Part shown: positions 17,787 through 27,000 of the stretch, piece by piece
Numbering within the stretch: the first letter of the stretch is position 1
How the letters are laid out: the number at the start of each line of letters is the position of its first letter
NCBI RefSeq assembly: GCF_002270355.1
Contig: NZ_NJFZ01000019.1
Coordinates: 104,117-168,116, forward strand
DNA length: 64,000 bases
Source of the DNA: Flectobacillus sp. BAB-3569
Lineage (GTDB): Bacteria > Bacteroidota > Bacteroidia > Cytophagales > Spirosomataceae
Reading direction: 5' to 3'
The notes under the pieces: generated by a model
Databases searched by the model: none
What the model was told of the DNA's origin: nothing
What the model saw: the letters and a program-made list of their open reading frames with translations, nothing else
Translations under genes and position numbers: made by a program

Positions 17787-20700
17787 ATGAATCAATCTAG
17801 ACTATTACTATCACCATGGATGAAAAAATCTGTGGTACAAATCCCCGTGGCCTGTTTGCTGCTCAACTTGATTGGCGTCAAGGATGTTACAGCAAAGACA
17901 ACTGCGGGATTTTTAACCAGTAATTCAAGTAATGTCAGTAGCCTTATCGCCGATCAGACAGTAAAGGGAAAGGTTATTGATGAAAAAGGCGAGCCTATCG
18001 CTGGAGTAAACATTTTGGTGAAAGGAACACCTAACAAAGGAGCAAGTACCAATGCTTCGGGGGAGTTTACCATTAACGTAAGTAATCCAAATGCTACCTT
18101 AATTTTTTCTTCTATTGGCTTCGTTAGTCAAGAAGTAGCCATCAACAATCGCACATTTCTCGAAGTAAAACTTTTGGGAGATGTAAAAAGTCTTGATGAA
18201 GTCGTGGTAGTTGGTTATGGTACCCAAAAGAAAGAATCTTTAACAGGTGCTATCTCTGTTGTGACCTCTAAAGATATAGAAAAAGTACACGGTGGATCAA
18301 CAGTAAGTTCGGGTTTGGCAGGTAAAATTCCAGGGGTAACTTTCCGTATGGCTGACGGTCGTCCAGGTGCGAGTGCCAACATCCAAATTCGTAATATGGG
18401 TGACCCTCTTTACGTAATCGATGGTATTCAACAAGATGCGGGTCAGTTTAACAACATTGCTCCCAACGACATCGAAAGTATCTCTGTATTGAAGGATGCT
18501 TCTGCGGCAATTTACGGGGTGCGTGCTGCCAACGGGGTTGTAGTGGTAACGACCAAAAGAGGAAAAGCTGGTGCTAAAAATACCATTAATGTAGATACTT
18601 ACACAGGATGGCAAAACTGGTCGAGATTCCCGAGTGTAGTGAATGATTCTTACCAATGGTGGTTAGGAAAAGTAGATGCTGATGTAAACCAATTTTTTAC
18701 AACAGCTATGACAAAAACTGAACTTGAAAAATATAAGGTTGGAACAGAATATGGTTACCAAACTTTCAACTGGAAAGACTTTATTATTCAAGGAAATGCT
18801 CCTCTCAATTCGTTGAATATCAGTGCAACTGGTGGTTCAGACAAAATTACGTATTACTTGTCTGCTACTCGTTTAGCTCAAAGTTCGGTATTGGGTCGTG
18901 AGTTTACTTTCCAAAGAAGCAACATCCAAAGTAACGTAGATGCGCAAATCTCTAATCGTTTGAAAATAGGCGTACAAATCAATGGTCGTATCGAAACTCG
19001 TGATCAACCGGGTATCCCTGGGGCAGATGATTACTGGTTACCAAGATTTGCCATCTTACGAAACCGTCCTTTCGAACGTCCTTATGCAAATGACAATCCT
19101 GAGTATTTGAACGATATCAAGCACAATGAAACTAACTGGGCTTATAACAACAAAAAACTAGGAGGCTATTGGCGTGAAGACTGGCGTGTAATGCAAGCCA
19201 ATTTTACAGGGGAATACCAAATTCCGGGAGTGAAAGGTCTGACAGCCAGAGGAATGTACTCTTACTACATTGCTGACCGTGTGATGAATGGGCACGAATA
19301 TACCTACCAAGCATATACTTATAACCCAGCAGATAATACTTACAAAGTAACAGGAGGTAGTACAAACCCTTGGCGTGAAAGAGGTACTCGTAAAATCATG
19401 CGTAATATCTATCAAGGTCAATTAAGTTACAATAATACATTCGGAAAGCATAATGTAGGTGGTGTATTTGTTACAGAACGTCAGGAACAAAGATACCAAG
19501 ACCAATGGGTTCACTCCGTACCAAAAACAAACGTATTGCCATTAGTGTATTTCACAACCATGGATACCTATAACGATACAGACAACGAGGAAGCTAGAAT
19601 CGGTTATATCGGTCGTTTCAACTACAACTTTGCTAACAAATATTATATTGAAGTTTCTGCTCGTCGCGATGCCTCTTGGAAATTTACTCCAGACAAACGT
19701 GTAGGCGTATTCCCTTCTGCTTCAATTGGTTGGAGAATCACAGATGAGCCATTCATGAAAAACATTTTAGGTTCAAAAAGTATTTTGGATGACCTAAAAT
19801 TCAGAGCTTCTTACGGGGTATTGGGTGACGATAACATCGGTATTGGTGCTTATGATTACTTAACTGGTTATAATTACAACGCAGGAACAGTTATTTTGAG
19901 TGGTACGCCAGTGGTTACTAGCCGTGATAAGGGTCAGCCAATTACAAACATTTCTTGGTTTAAAAGTAAGGTTACAGACATTGGTGCCGACTTCTCTTTG
20001 TTAGGTACAAAATTGACAGGTAGCGTAGATTATTTCCATCGTTTAAGAACTGGCTTGAGAGGTCGTAAATATGACATCTTAGTACCAAGTGAATTAGGTT
20101 ATAGCCTTCCTGACGAAAACGTAAACAGCGATGCACAATCTGGTGGTGAAATTGCCCTTCAATACAACAATAAAAAAGGAGATTTTACCTACAGCATCGG
20201 TGGAAACCTTTCTTATGCTCGTAGCAAAACCGTTGAAACGTACAAACCAATCTTCAACAACTCTTGGGATAACTACCGAAACTCAATCGAGAATCGCTAC
20301 ACAGGGATTTTCTGGGGTTATGAAACCATTGGACAGTTTAAAACAATGGACGAAATCAATGCGTATCCTGTAAACATCGATGGTCAAGGAAACCGTACAC
20401 TTCTCCCAGGTGATTTAATCTATAAAGACTCTAACGGAGATGGTAAAATAGACCAATATGATGTTCGCCCAATTGGCTATACAACTTCAGGTCAACCAAC
20501 GGTTAACTTTGGTTTTAATGTATCAGTAGGTTGGAAAGGCTTCTCGTTAACAGCTGACTTCTCAGGAGGTAGCATGTACTCTTGGAACCAAAACTGGGAA
20601 CAAAGATGGGCTTACCAAAACGATGGTGCTTTAAACTCCCTTTTGACAGACAGATGGCATCGTGCTGATCCGTTCAATATCAATAGCGAATGGATTCCGG

Positions 20701-21002
20701 GTCGCTTCCCTGCACTCAGATACAATAACGGCGGCCATAGCAACTACAACCGTAACTCTACATTCTGGTTACAAAACGTAACATACTTACGTGCCCGTAC
20801 CTTAGAATTAGGTTATCAGTTACCAAAATCAATCCTAGATAAAGTCAAAGTTCAAAGAGCACGTGTGTATATCAACGCCTATAACATGTTCTCTTTCGAC
20901 AACCTCAAAGAGTATGGTGTTGACCCAGAAATTGCAGATGACAATGGTTTGCAATATCCTCAAAGCAAGTTTGTTAACATCGGTCTTAACCTTTCTATCT
21001 AA
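17787..21002 (+). CDS. SusC/RagA-family TonB-linked outer membrane transporter
   Basis: 1,071 aa, the usual size. A long signal region (to about residue 36) is followed by a CarboxypepD_reg-like domain (VKGKVIDEKGEPIAGVNILV, about 58-140), with the TonB-box-like DEVVVVGYGTQKKESLTGA. The plug has the SusC hallmark DPLYVIDGIQ and SISVLKDASAAIYGVRAANG, then a 22-strand barrel ends in NIGLNLSI. With SusD it forms the lidded importer of oligosaccharides across the outer membrane. Its partner susD starts 18 bp after its stop. Expression is presumably controlled by the hybrid regulator just upstream; hairpins lie in its leader. Confidence 0.95.
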   Translation: MNQSRLLLSPWMKKSVVQIPVACLLLNLIGVKDVTAKTTAGFLTSNSSNVSSLIADQTVKGKVIDEKGEPIAGVNILVKGTPNKGASTNASGEFTINVSNPNATLIFSSIGFVSQEVAINNRTFLEVKLLGDVKSLDEVVVVGYGTQKKESLTGAISVVTSKDIEKVHGGSTVSSGLAGKIPGVTFRMADGRPGASANIQIRNMGDPLYVIDGIQQDAGQFNNIAPNDIESISVLKDASAAIYGVRAANGVVVVTTKRGKAGAKNTINVDTYTGWQNWSRFPSVVNDSYQWWLGKVDADVNQFFTTAMTKTELEKYKVGTEYGYQTFNWKDFIIQGNAPLNSLNISATGGSDKITYYLSATRLAQSSVLGREFTFQRSNIQSNVDAQISNRLKIGVQINGRIETRDQPGIPGADDYWLPRFAILRNRPFERPYANDNPEYLNDIKHNETNWAYNNKKLGGYWREDWRVMQANFTGEYQIPGVKGLTARGMYSYYIADRVMNGHEYTYQAYTYNPADNTYKVTGGSTNPWRERGTRKIMRNIYQGQLSYNNTFGKHNVGGVFVTERQEQRYQDQWVHSVPKTNVLPLVYFTTMDTYNDTDNEEARIGYIGRFNYNFANKYYIEVSARRDASWKFTPDKRVGVFPSASIGWRITDEPFMKNILGSKSILDDLKFRASYGVLGDDNIGIGAYDYLTGYNYNAGTVILSGTPVVTSRDKGQPITNISWFKSKVTDIGADFSLLGTKLTGSVDYFHRLRTGLRGRKYDILVPSELGYSLPDENVNSDAQSGGEIALQYNNKKGDFTYSIGGNLSYARSKTVETYKPIFNNSWDNYRNSIENRYTGIFWGYETIGQFKTMDEINAYPVNIDGQGNRTLLPGDLIYKDSNGDGKIDQYDVRPIGYTTSGQPTVNFGFNVSVGWKGFSLTADFSGGSMYSWNQNWEQRWAYQNDGALNSLLTDRWHRADPFNINSEWIPGRFPALRYNNGGHSNYNRNSTFWLQNVTYLRARTLELGYQLPKSILDKVKVQRARVYINAYNMFSFDNLKEYGVDPEIADDNGLQYPQSKFVNIGLNLSI

Positions 21003-21020
21003 TTAATTTTGAATCCGAAA

Positions 21021-22910
21021 ATGAAAAAAACGATATATAGTATTCTTTTGGCAAGTCTTGGAATTTGTTGGTCGTGTAATGATGATGCCTTCCTTGACAG
21101 AAAACCAACCAATATTTTAACAGAACAACAAGTATGGTCTAGTCCAGACCAAGCCTTGTCAGTTTTGGGTGATTTATATAACAGATACGCAGACCTTGGT
21201 ACTGTAAAAAACTGGACAGCTATCTCTGACTTCAACGAAGCATTTTGGTCTGAAGCAGGACAGTATGGAAACTTCCAAAACACAGGTTGGGACTATGGCG
21301 CTTGGGGAGCTTGGGATTACGGTTATATCCGTGACTTAAATCTCTTTATTCAAAAATGTAATAATGCTACATCCTTAGACGCTGCTTCAAAAGATCGCTT
21401 TTTGGCAGAAGCCAGATTTTTAAGAGCTTCTTATTACTTTGAATTAGTCAAAAGAATGGGCGGGGTGCCGTTAATTCTTGAACCTCTTACTTATGACTTT
21501 AGTGGCGACCCAACGTATTTGCGTAATCCTCGTGCTAAAGAATCGGAAGTGTATGATTTTATCTTGAAAGAATCCGATGATATCAAAGATAAACTTCCAT
21601 CAAGTACTTCGGAAAAATCAAGAGCAACCAAAGGTGCCGTATTAGCTATGGCTTCTCGTGCCGCGCTTTACGCTGCGTCAATTGCCCGTTATGGGGTCAA
21701 TACGCCAGTGGTAACGCTTCCAGGTGGTGAGGTTGGTATACCAAGTACTTTAGCAACAGGATATTACAACAAAGCGCTTGGTTATGCGCAAGATTTGATT
21801 TCAGGAAAAGCGGGAGCTTATGCCTTGTACAACAAGAAACCAGATTTGTCAGAGAACTTTGCTTCTATTTTTTATGATAAAGCAAACAACCCAGAGGTGA
21901 TTTTTGTAGAAGATTTCAAATTACAGTCTGGTAAAACTCACAACTTTACTGTCGTAAATCAACCTCGTTATGGTGCAGAGGAAGAAGAAGGTGGACGTAT
22001 TAACCCTTCTTTAAACTTTGTTCAAGCATTCGAAAAATTAGATAACTCCTTTGCTCCGCTTCCTACAACTTCGAGCAATGGCACACCTATTTACTATTCA
22101 AATGTAAGCGATATTTTTGCTGACCGTGATGCTCGCTTGGCAGGTACCGTGATTCTTCCAGGAAGTAAATTCAAAGGTAGATCAGTGGATATTTGGGCTG
22201 GCTTTCAGTTGGCAGATGGCTCTATCATTAGTGGTACAGACCGCGGTGCTCAAAAAGTATTACCGGGCAAAACGCTAGCTGAACAAGTTGTAGGATTTGA
22301 CGGTCCTATCGATGGCTTTGAATTTACGGCTCAAACAGGTTTTTATCTACGAAAATATCTCGATCCATCAGTAGGTTCGGGTCAACGTGGGGTTCAATCT
22401 GAAGTTTGGTTTGTTCGCTATCGTTTCGGAGAAGTATTACTCAATGCGGCAGAAGCTGCCTTCGAGTTAGGTCAAAAAGATTTGTCTGCGCAATATATGA
22501 ATTCGCTTCGTGCTCGTGCTGGCTTGACCAAGGCGCTTACAGGCAATGACATTAACTTCGACCGTATTGCTCACGAACGTCGTGTCGAGTTAGCATTCGA
22601 AGGTCATACACTTTACGATATGAAACGCTGGAGAATTGCTCACCTTATTCAAGACGGTAACAGCATCTCTCCTACCGAGTTAAATACAGAGCTTGATAAA
22701 GCGACTAAACGCAATACCCAGCCGTACTCACTTTGGCCGTATCGCATTTATGCGCCAAACACCGCTAATCACGATAAATGGATTTTCAAGGTTGTGAAAT
22801 TGACACGTGTAACTGGCGCTGACCGCTTCTTAATGGGTAATTACTATTCAAGAATTGGCGACGATATTATCAGTAACAACCCTAAAATTGTGAGAAACCC
22901 AAATCAATAG
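21021..22910 (+). CDS. SusD/RagB-family surface glycan-binding lipoprotein
   Basis: About 629 aa from ATG 21021; an in-frame TTG at 21009 is less likely. The N-terminus MKKTIYSILLASLGICWSCND has a lipoprotein signal with the modified Cys before NDD, then the common DAFLDRKPTNIL segment. TPR-like helices carry ARFLRASYYFELVKRMGGVPL, and the C-terminal half has the SusD pattern RVELAFEGHTLYDMKRWR. It binds oligosaccharide outside the cell as the lid of the SusC barrel at 17787-21002. The DUF3823 gene follows 19 bp later in the same operon. Confidence 0.95.
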   Translation: MKKTIYSILLASLGICWSCNDDAFLDRKPTNILTEQQVWSSPDQALSVLGDLYNRYADLGTVKNWTAISDFNEAFWSEAGQYGNFQNTGWDYGAWGAWDYGYIRDLNLFIQKCNNATSLDAASKDRFLAEARFLRASYYFELVKRMGGVPLILEPLTYDFSGDPTYLRNPRAKESEVYDFILKESDDIKDKLPSSTSEKSRATKGAVLAMASRAALYAASIARYGVNTPVVTLPGGEVGIPSTLATGYYNKALGYAQDLISGKAGAYALYNKKPDLSENFASIFYDKANNPEVIFVEDFKLQSGKTHNFTVVNQPRYGAEEEEGGRINPSLNFVQAFEKLDNSFAPLPTTSSNGTPIYYSNVSDIFADRDARLAGTVILPGSKFKGRSVDIWAGFQLADGSIISGTDRGAQKVLPGKTLAEQVVGFDGPIDGFEFTAQTGFYLRKYLDPSVGSGQRGVQSEVWFVRYRFGEVLLNAAEAAFELGQKDLSAQYMNSLRARAGLTKALTGNDINFDRIAHERRVELAFEGHTLYDMKRWRIAHLIQDGNSISPTELNTELDKATKRNTQPYSLWPYRIYAPNTANHDKWIFKVVKLTRVTGADRFLMGNYYSRIGDDIISNNPKIVRNPNQ

Positions 22911-22929
22911 ACATTCAATTTTATTCAAT

Positions 22930-23628
22930 ATGAAAATTTTAAAATACTTCGTTGTGCTTGCCGGACTACTTTTGGTTGCCTGTTCAAAGGATAACTACGT
23001 AGCACCATCAATTACACTCAAAGGACGCATCGTGTACGGAGGCGAACCTTTAAATCTCGAATATAGTCAAGTGGGTATGCAACTTTGGGAACCAGGTTGG
23101 GGAAAATTAGCACCTATTGATGTAACAGTTTCGCAAGAAGGTACATTTTCTTCTTTGTTGTTTGCTGGAAAGTATAAATTGATTATTCCTAAAGGTCAAG
23201 GTCCATTCATGACCAAAGCCCAACAAGGCAGTTCATCGGATACTTTGTATGTTGATTTGAAGGATAATCAAAATATCGACATCGAGGTAACGCCTTATTA
23301 TTTGGTTCGTAATGCCAAATTCGCTAACGAAGCTGGAGTAATCTCTTCTACCTTCGACCTCAGTAAGGTTATAACGGACGCTAACGCCAAAAATATTGAG
23401 CGTGTGAGTCTTTATATCAACAAGACACAGTTCGTGGCTGGTAGCACAAATATCGCAGCCACAAACCTATCTGGCGCTAATGTGACTAATCTAACAGGTA
23501 TCAAAATGTCTGTTAACGTTCCAACCATTAATCCAGATCAAAATTATGTGTACGCTCGAGTGGGCTTAAAGATTTCTGGAGTTGAGGATATGATCTTCTC
23601 TCCTATCCAAAAAATTCAGTACAAGTAG
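22930..23628 (+). CDS. DUF3823 lipoprotein (SusE/F-position protein)
   Basis: 232 aa. Lipoprotein signal MKILKYFVVLAGLLLVACSK with lipobox LVAC. The body starts LKGRIVYGGEPLNLEYSQVG, typical of DUF3823, followed by a prealbumin-like beta-sandwich and a second beta domain. Such proteins often follow susCD and are thought to be surface glycan-binding or scaffold proteins; this is inference from position. It closes the susC operon, which ends with repeat and terminator sequence downstream. Confidence 0.88.
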   Translation: MKILKYFVVLAGLLLVACSKDNYVAPSITLKGRIVYGGEPLNLEYSQVGMQLWEPGWGKLAPIDVTVSQEGTFSSLLFAGKYKLIIPKGQGPFMTKAQQGSSSDTLYVDLKDNQNIDIEVTPYYLVRNAKFANEAGVISSTFDLSKVITDANAKNIERVSLYINKTQFVAGSTNIAATNLSGANVTNLTGIKMSVNVPTINPDQNYVYARVGLKISGVEDMIFSPIQKIQYK

Positions 23629-23636
23629 TTAGGGTT

Positions 23637-23756
23637 GTACGAAGGATTTCCAATAATTTCGGATTGGGGATTTCGGAAATAAAGTAAAATACCTTTATTT
23701 TTTACAAAACATAAAAGATTACACTTCCGAAATCCAACATCCGATATCCGAAATAG
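23637..23756. repeat. Dispersed repeat, family D copy 1
   Basis: About 120 bp containing GGATTTCGGAAATAAAG, ATACCTTTATTTTTTA and AAAAGATTACACTTCCGAAA. The same sequence, inverted, is at 45679-45804 with an estimated identity well above 80 percent by eye. Confidence 0.75.
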
Positions 23757-23850
23757 ACGGTTTTAGAATCCTACGTACACTCCTGATTGCAGAAGTATTA
23801 CCTCCAGTTCTCAATATTTCCGCAATCAGCAATCCAAAATCTACAATTAG

Positions 23851-23909
23851 TCACAAAAAATAGCCTCATTTTTCTGGAATAATCCGGAAAATGAGGCTAT
23901 TTTTTGTGA
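23851..23909. terminator. Strong bidirectional terminator between PUL and replication origin
   Basis: TCACAAAAAATAGCCTCATT on the left pairs with AATGAGGCTATTTTTTGTGA on the right. The upper stem TTTTCTGG/CCGGAAAA has one G-T-type mismatch, and the loop is AATAAT. A-run and T-run flank both sides, so it can stop transcription either way and seals off the susC operon. Confidence 0.85.
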
Positions 23910-23914
23910 TTTTA

Positions 23915-24022
23915 CCATAACTAATTTCACGGAATTTTACATAAAAACTTCGTTTTTGAAAGATTAAAGCACTTTTTACCTATAACCAAAATCACGATTT
24001 AGTATAACCAATTTCACGGAAC
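23915..24022 (+). repeat. Distal iteron-like repeats
   Basis: CCATAACTAATTTCACGG (23915-23932) stands alone. Two tandem 22-bp units follow at 23979-24000 and 24001-24022, with cores TATAACCAAAATCACG and TATAACCAATTTCACG. They match the main iterons about 230 bp further on. An AT-rich tract (about 24040-24240, with runs of A and T) lies between the two groups and could be the unwinding element. Confidence 0.7.
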
Positions 24023-24249
24023 GAGTTTTTTATTTAACATAAACGGGACAGCTACCTTTCATATTCACACTGATTTTTTATTTATCTAAGAAATCAAAGA
24101 AGGACTATTTTTTTTAGAGTCGATTAAAAAAATAAACAAAAACTTTTAAAAAAAACAGCAACATCTTCTTTTGTTGTTTTTATTCTTTTTTATTCTTTTT
24201 TATGTTTAAGGGCTCTGTATCTATTTGATTTACAGTTTATTGTAGAGTT

Positions 24250-24380
24250 AACTATAACCAAAATCACGACAACTATAACCATTTTCACGATTAACTATAA
24301 CTATAATCACGATTAACTATAACCATTTTCACGGGTAACTATAACCATTTTCACGATTAACTATAACTATAACTTGACGG
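24250..24380 (+). repeat. Main iteron array of the replication origin
   Basis: Six head-to-tail units start at 24250, 24271, 24293, 24315, 24337 and 24359. They are spaced 21-22 bp (two helical turns), with core CTATAACCATTTTCACG and variants CCAAAATCACG and CTATAATCACG. The sixth unit is degenerate and merges with the inverted repeat. Tandem 22-bp iterons next to a Rep_3 gene are the classical initiator-binding sites of iteron plasmids. Confidence 0.88.
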
Positions 24381-24398
24381 AGTTATAGTTATAGTTAA
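24357..24398. promoter_or_regulatory. Perfect inverted repeat, probable Rep autoregulatory operator
   Basis: TTAACTATAACTATAACT (24357-24374), 6-bp spacer TGACGG, then AGTTATAGTTATAGTTAA (24381-24398). The 18-bp arms are perfect and each contains iteron half sequence CTATAAC. In iteron plasmids the Rep dimer binds such an inverted repeat of iteron halves to repress its own gene, which begins 91 bp downstream. Confidence 0.75.
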
Positions 24399-24489
24399 TT
24401 CTTTGTATATTTGTTATAGAAAATGCTCATTACTAGTAGTCACAGGTATTTTTTATAATTCTCTGTTGATTAAAACTCTGAACTGATTA

Positions 24490-26040
24490 ATGACAAAGAA
24501 ACGAACTATAGCGTTACGTAAAAAGCAGGATTATCAAGATCGTTATATCATCCGAATGCAAGGTGGTAAAGCAGGGCTTGTGGAAGCTACCTCCAAAATG
24601 GACATCCATGAGTTTCGTGTATTTATGGCCATGCTCACGATGGTATTGCCCGACGATGATGATTTTGCGGAATACGAAATTCGTACACAAGACATTATCA
24701 AGCTGTATTCGTTGAGTGATGATGGTCGATACTACGAGGCTATTCGTGATGCAGCGGAGCGACTTTTTAATAAGCGCTTTGTGATTTATGAAAAAAAAGA
24801 AGATGGCGAGATATACAAAACGACCATTCACCTAATAGACGAGACGAGTGAACCTGTCAAGAAAAGTGAGAAGAACCGTATTCGTTTAAAATTTAATCCT
24901 AAGCTAAAGCCCTATTTGTTGGAGCTTCAAAGAGAGTATCTGACTATCGATATTCGAAATATTGCAAACGTCCAAAGTCCCACATCTGTAAAAATGTACT
25001 TGATATTGAAGCATCAATTTAATTTGGGAAATCGTCGGGCACGATATTCGGTAGCACGTCTGCGAGAGATTTTAGCGATTCAAGATAATGAATATCCTAT
25101 GTACGGAAATTTCAAGCAGAAGATTTTACAAAAGACAATCAATGACTTTGAGAAATATACAGATTTAGTCGTAACACAATTGGAGGAAGAAAAAGTAGGT
25201 CGTGCTGTGGATGCTGTTATCTTTCATCTGGAAGAAAAGAAAGCGCCGAAGCAACTGGAACAGATTTCTAAAAAACTTACCAGACAAGTCATCAAATCTA
25301 CGAATGGAAGTATTGTTGTAGCCTCAAGAACACAGGATTTTATTGAAGAAATCAGTCCAAGTGAAGTAATTGAGTCCACTCTCATTCAATCAGAGGAAGG
25401 TGTTAGTACATTAGATCAGCTGTACGAGAACGTCAGACGCTTCAGAATCGCTAAAAATACCCTTAAAAAGTGGCTTGACGCTTACTCTGAAGAACAAGTA
25501 AAGCGTTCGATTGATTATGTAATTGCTAAAATAGATAAGGGGGAAAAAATAAAAAGTGTAGGAGGCTATATCTTTAATCGTATCAAAGATGCTGATTGGG
25601 GTAATGAAGAAGTGCCAAAAGAAGTAAAACCCAAAGGCTCCTCTCCTATCGAGATTCAAAAAGCAAACCAGCTGCAAAATGAATTGGAGAAACTGAAAGT
25701 TGACTTACAAAAAGAATATTTTCAAGAGCGTTTGGGACTAGTTCAAACCTTAGTGCAGGATGAACAATCTTTGATTGCGCAGTTGATGATACAGCTTAAA
25801 AATGACAATGCCAACGAGAGCCCTAATATTTTGGCTGAGCTTGCCCAAGCTAATTATCAGTTGTATCCTAATTTGGATAATGTTCAAGAATTTCTCGTAA
25901 ACTTTGATAAAGGAGGAATATTTCAAGGATATATGTTTGAGAAAGTAGAGAAATTATATCCTACAAAATTTGCCAGAATAAGAGAGGAATTTCAGGCAAA
26001 GGCTTTAGCAAATGGACTTAATGCCAATACATTTTTTTAA
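24490..26040 (+). CDS. repB: Plasmid replication initiator, Rep_3 / RepB family
   Basis: 516 aa, cytoplasmic. The N-terminal 240 residues carry the two winged-helix domains of the Rep_3 family: MDIHEFRVFMAMLTMV, then RLFNKRFVIYEKKEDGEIY, LKFNPKLKPYLLELQREYLT and SVKMYLILKHQFNLG. The C-terminal half is charged and helical, longer than in small plasmid Reps (about 300 aa). The protein should bind the iterons just upstream to open the origin, and the inverted repeat at 24357-24398 to limit its own synthesis. The start ATG 24490 follows an AT-rich leader. It converges with parB; the two are separated by a hairpin that also carries a parS-like core. The gene marks this as a plasmid or chromid origin. 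Confidence 0.92.
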   Translation: MTKKRTIALRKKQDYQDRYIIRMQGGKAGLVEATSKMDIHEFRVFMAMLTMVLPDDDDFAEYEIRTQDIIKLYSLSDDGRYYEAIRDAAERLFNKRFVIYEKKEDGEIYKTTIHLIDETSEPVKKSEKNRIRLKFNPKLKPYLLELQREYLTIDIRNIANVQSPTSVKMYLILKHQFNLGNRRARYSVARLREILAIQDNEYPMYGNFKQKILQKTINDFEKYTDLVVTQLEEEKVGRAVDAVIFHLEEKKAPKQLEQISKKLTRQVIKSTNGSIVVASRTQDFIEEISPSEVIESTLIQSEEGVSTLDQLYENVRRFRIAKNTLKKWLDAYSEEQVKRSIDYVIAKIDKGEKIKSVGGYIFNRIKDADWGNEEVPKEVKPKGSSPIEIQKANQLQNELEKLKVDLQKEYFQERLGLVQTLVQDEQSLIAQLMIQLKNDNANESPNILAELAQANYQLYPNLDNVQEFLVNFDKGGIFQGYMFEKVEKLYPTKFARIREEFQAKALANGLNANTFF

Positions 26041-26045
26041 TATTT

Positions 26046-26088
26046 TTCGGTCTATCAAATGGTCATTTTGACCATTTGATAGACCGAA
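26046..26088. terminator. Convergent rep/parB terminator carrying a parS-like site
   Basis: Perfect 20-bp arms: TTCGGTCTATCAAATGGTCA (26046-26065), centre TTT, TGACCATTTGATAGACCGAA (26069-26088), followed by TTTTTT. Lies 6 bp after the rep stop and just before the parB stop. Positions 26054-26080 match the 27-bp parS-like unit at 25 of 27 positions, so the site may serve both jobs. Confidence 0.85.
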
Positions 26089-26092
26089 TTTT

Positions 26093-26998
26093 TTAGAATA
26101 CTTTTTTGAAATTGTTAAAAGATTTTTGCGCTTCGTCCAAATCTACCTTGCTTCTAGAAGCGAATGCTATTCTTATTTTTTCCAAAACATCTTCATATAA
26201 AATCTCAATGGCAGGCTCTTCTATTGCTATTGCCGAACTTGGTGCTTGCGTTTGAGATACAATGGCTTCAAATTGAGAAAGGTCTTCTATTGGTTGCTCG
26301 ACTAACTGCTTAGATAATTTTTGAACCTTAGCTTTTTCGATTTTTGCTTTTCCAGAAAGAACTTCATTTCTTAACTGTGTACTAAATTTTTCGAGACCAG
26401 CCGCAAACTCAGCATCACGACGAATAGTTTTTTCTGAAACATTATATTCTTCTGCAAGTTTTTTCGCTGTTGAATTTTCCTGAGAAGTCTCCACTATCAA
26501 TTGGTCATTTTGACCATTAGATGACTCCCTCTTGAAGTTTTGTCCAACATTGATTTTTTCGGTCTGGTAGCGAAGCCCTCTAAGATAGGAAGCTTGTTGA
26601 GGATTCAAATTACGACGACCCAATTGAAGGTCAATCATGTATTCCTTGGCTTCTTTAATGGAGTCGAAAGGCACCAACTGAACATTGAAATTTATCCCTA
26701 ATTCACTACAAATGCTATATCGGTTGTGCCCATCTACCAACACATAAGCGGCTTCTTCTGCCGACCCTGTGCCGATAATTTCTTTGGTTGTTTCCCATAC
26801 TAAAAGAGGATCTTTACAACCGTCTTTTAATAAGTTTGAACGTAATTGATCATATTCCTGAGGTAATAGAGGTGGAATAAAGTCTCTCAATTCGTCGAGA
26901 ATCGTGATATTAGTTTTGATTTTTTCGACATAACTAAAAGAGTTGGTAATAGCTTCCCTTGCTTTAGATTTCAAGGTGCTTTTAAAATCTTTTGCCAT
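26093..26998 (-). CDS. parB: ParB-family centromere-binding protein
   Basis: 301 aa. The ParB/Srx N-terminal domain has the VDGHNRYSICSELG motif (about 88-101), and PPLLPQEYDQLRSNLLKDG precedes it. The middle HTH reads AKKLAEEYNVSEKTIRRD (about 178-195), with a variable C-terminal dimerisation part. With ParA it partitions the replicon. The start lies 2 bp after the parA stop (same operon, minus strand). Unusually, the coding sequence holds a near-perfect copy of the parS-like palindrome at 26496-26522 (encoding part of NGQNDQLIVE). Confidence 0.92.
   Translation of the reverse strand: MAKDFKSTLKSKAREAITNSFSYVEKIKTNITILDELRDFIPPLLPQEYDQLRSNLLKDGCKDPLLVWETTKEIIGTGSAEEAAYVLVDGHNRYSICSELGINFNVQLVPFDSIKEAKEYMIDLQLGRRNLNPQQASYLRGLRYQTEKINVGQNFKRESSNGQNDQLIVETSQENSTAKKLAEEYNVSEKTIRRDAEFAAGLEKFSTQLRNEVLSGKAKIEKAKVQKLSKQLVEQPIEDLSQFEAIVSQTQAPSSAIAIEEPAIEILYEDVLEKIRIAFASRSKVDLDEAQKSFNNFKKVF
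26496..26522. promoter_or_regulatory. Intragenic parS-like site inside parB
   Basis: The core TGGTCATTTTGACCA (26502-26516) is perfectly palindromic around the central T. Over 27 bp it matches the array unit at 25 positions. Codons for Q-N-D-Q lie here, so coding constraint alone does not explain the palindrome. Confidence 0.65.
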
Positions 26999-27000
26999 AA

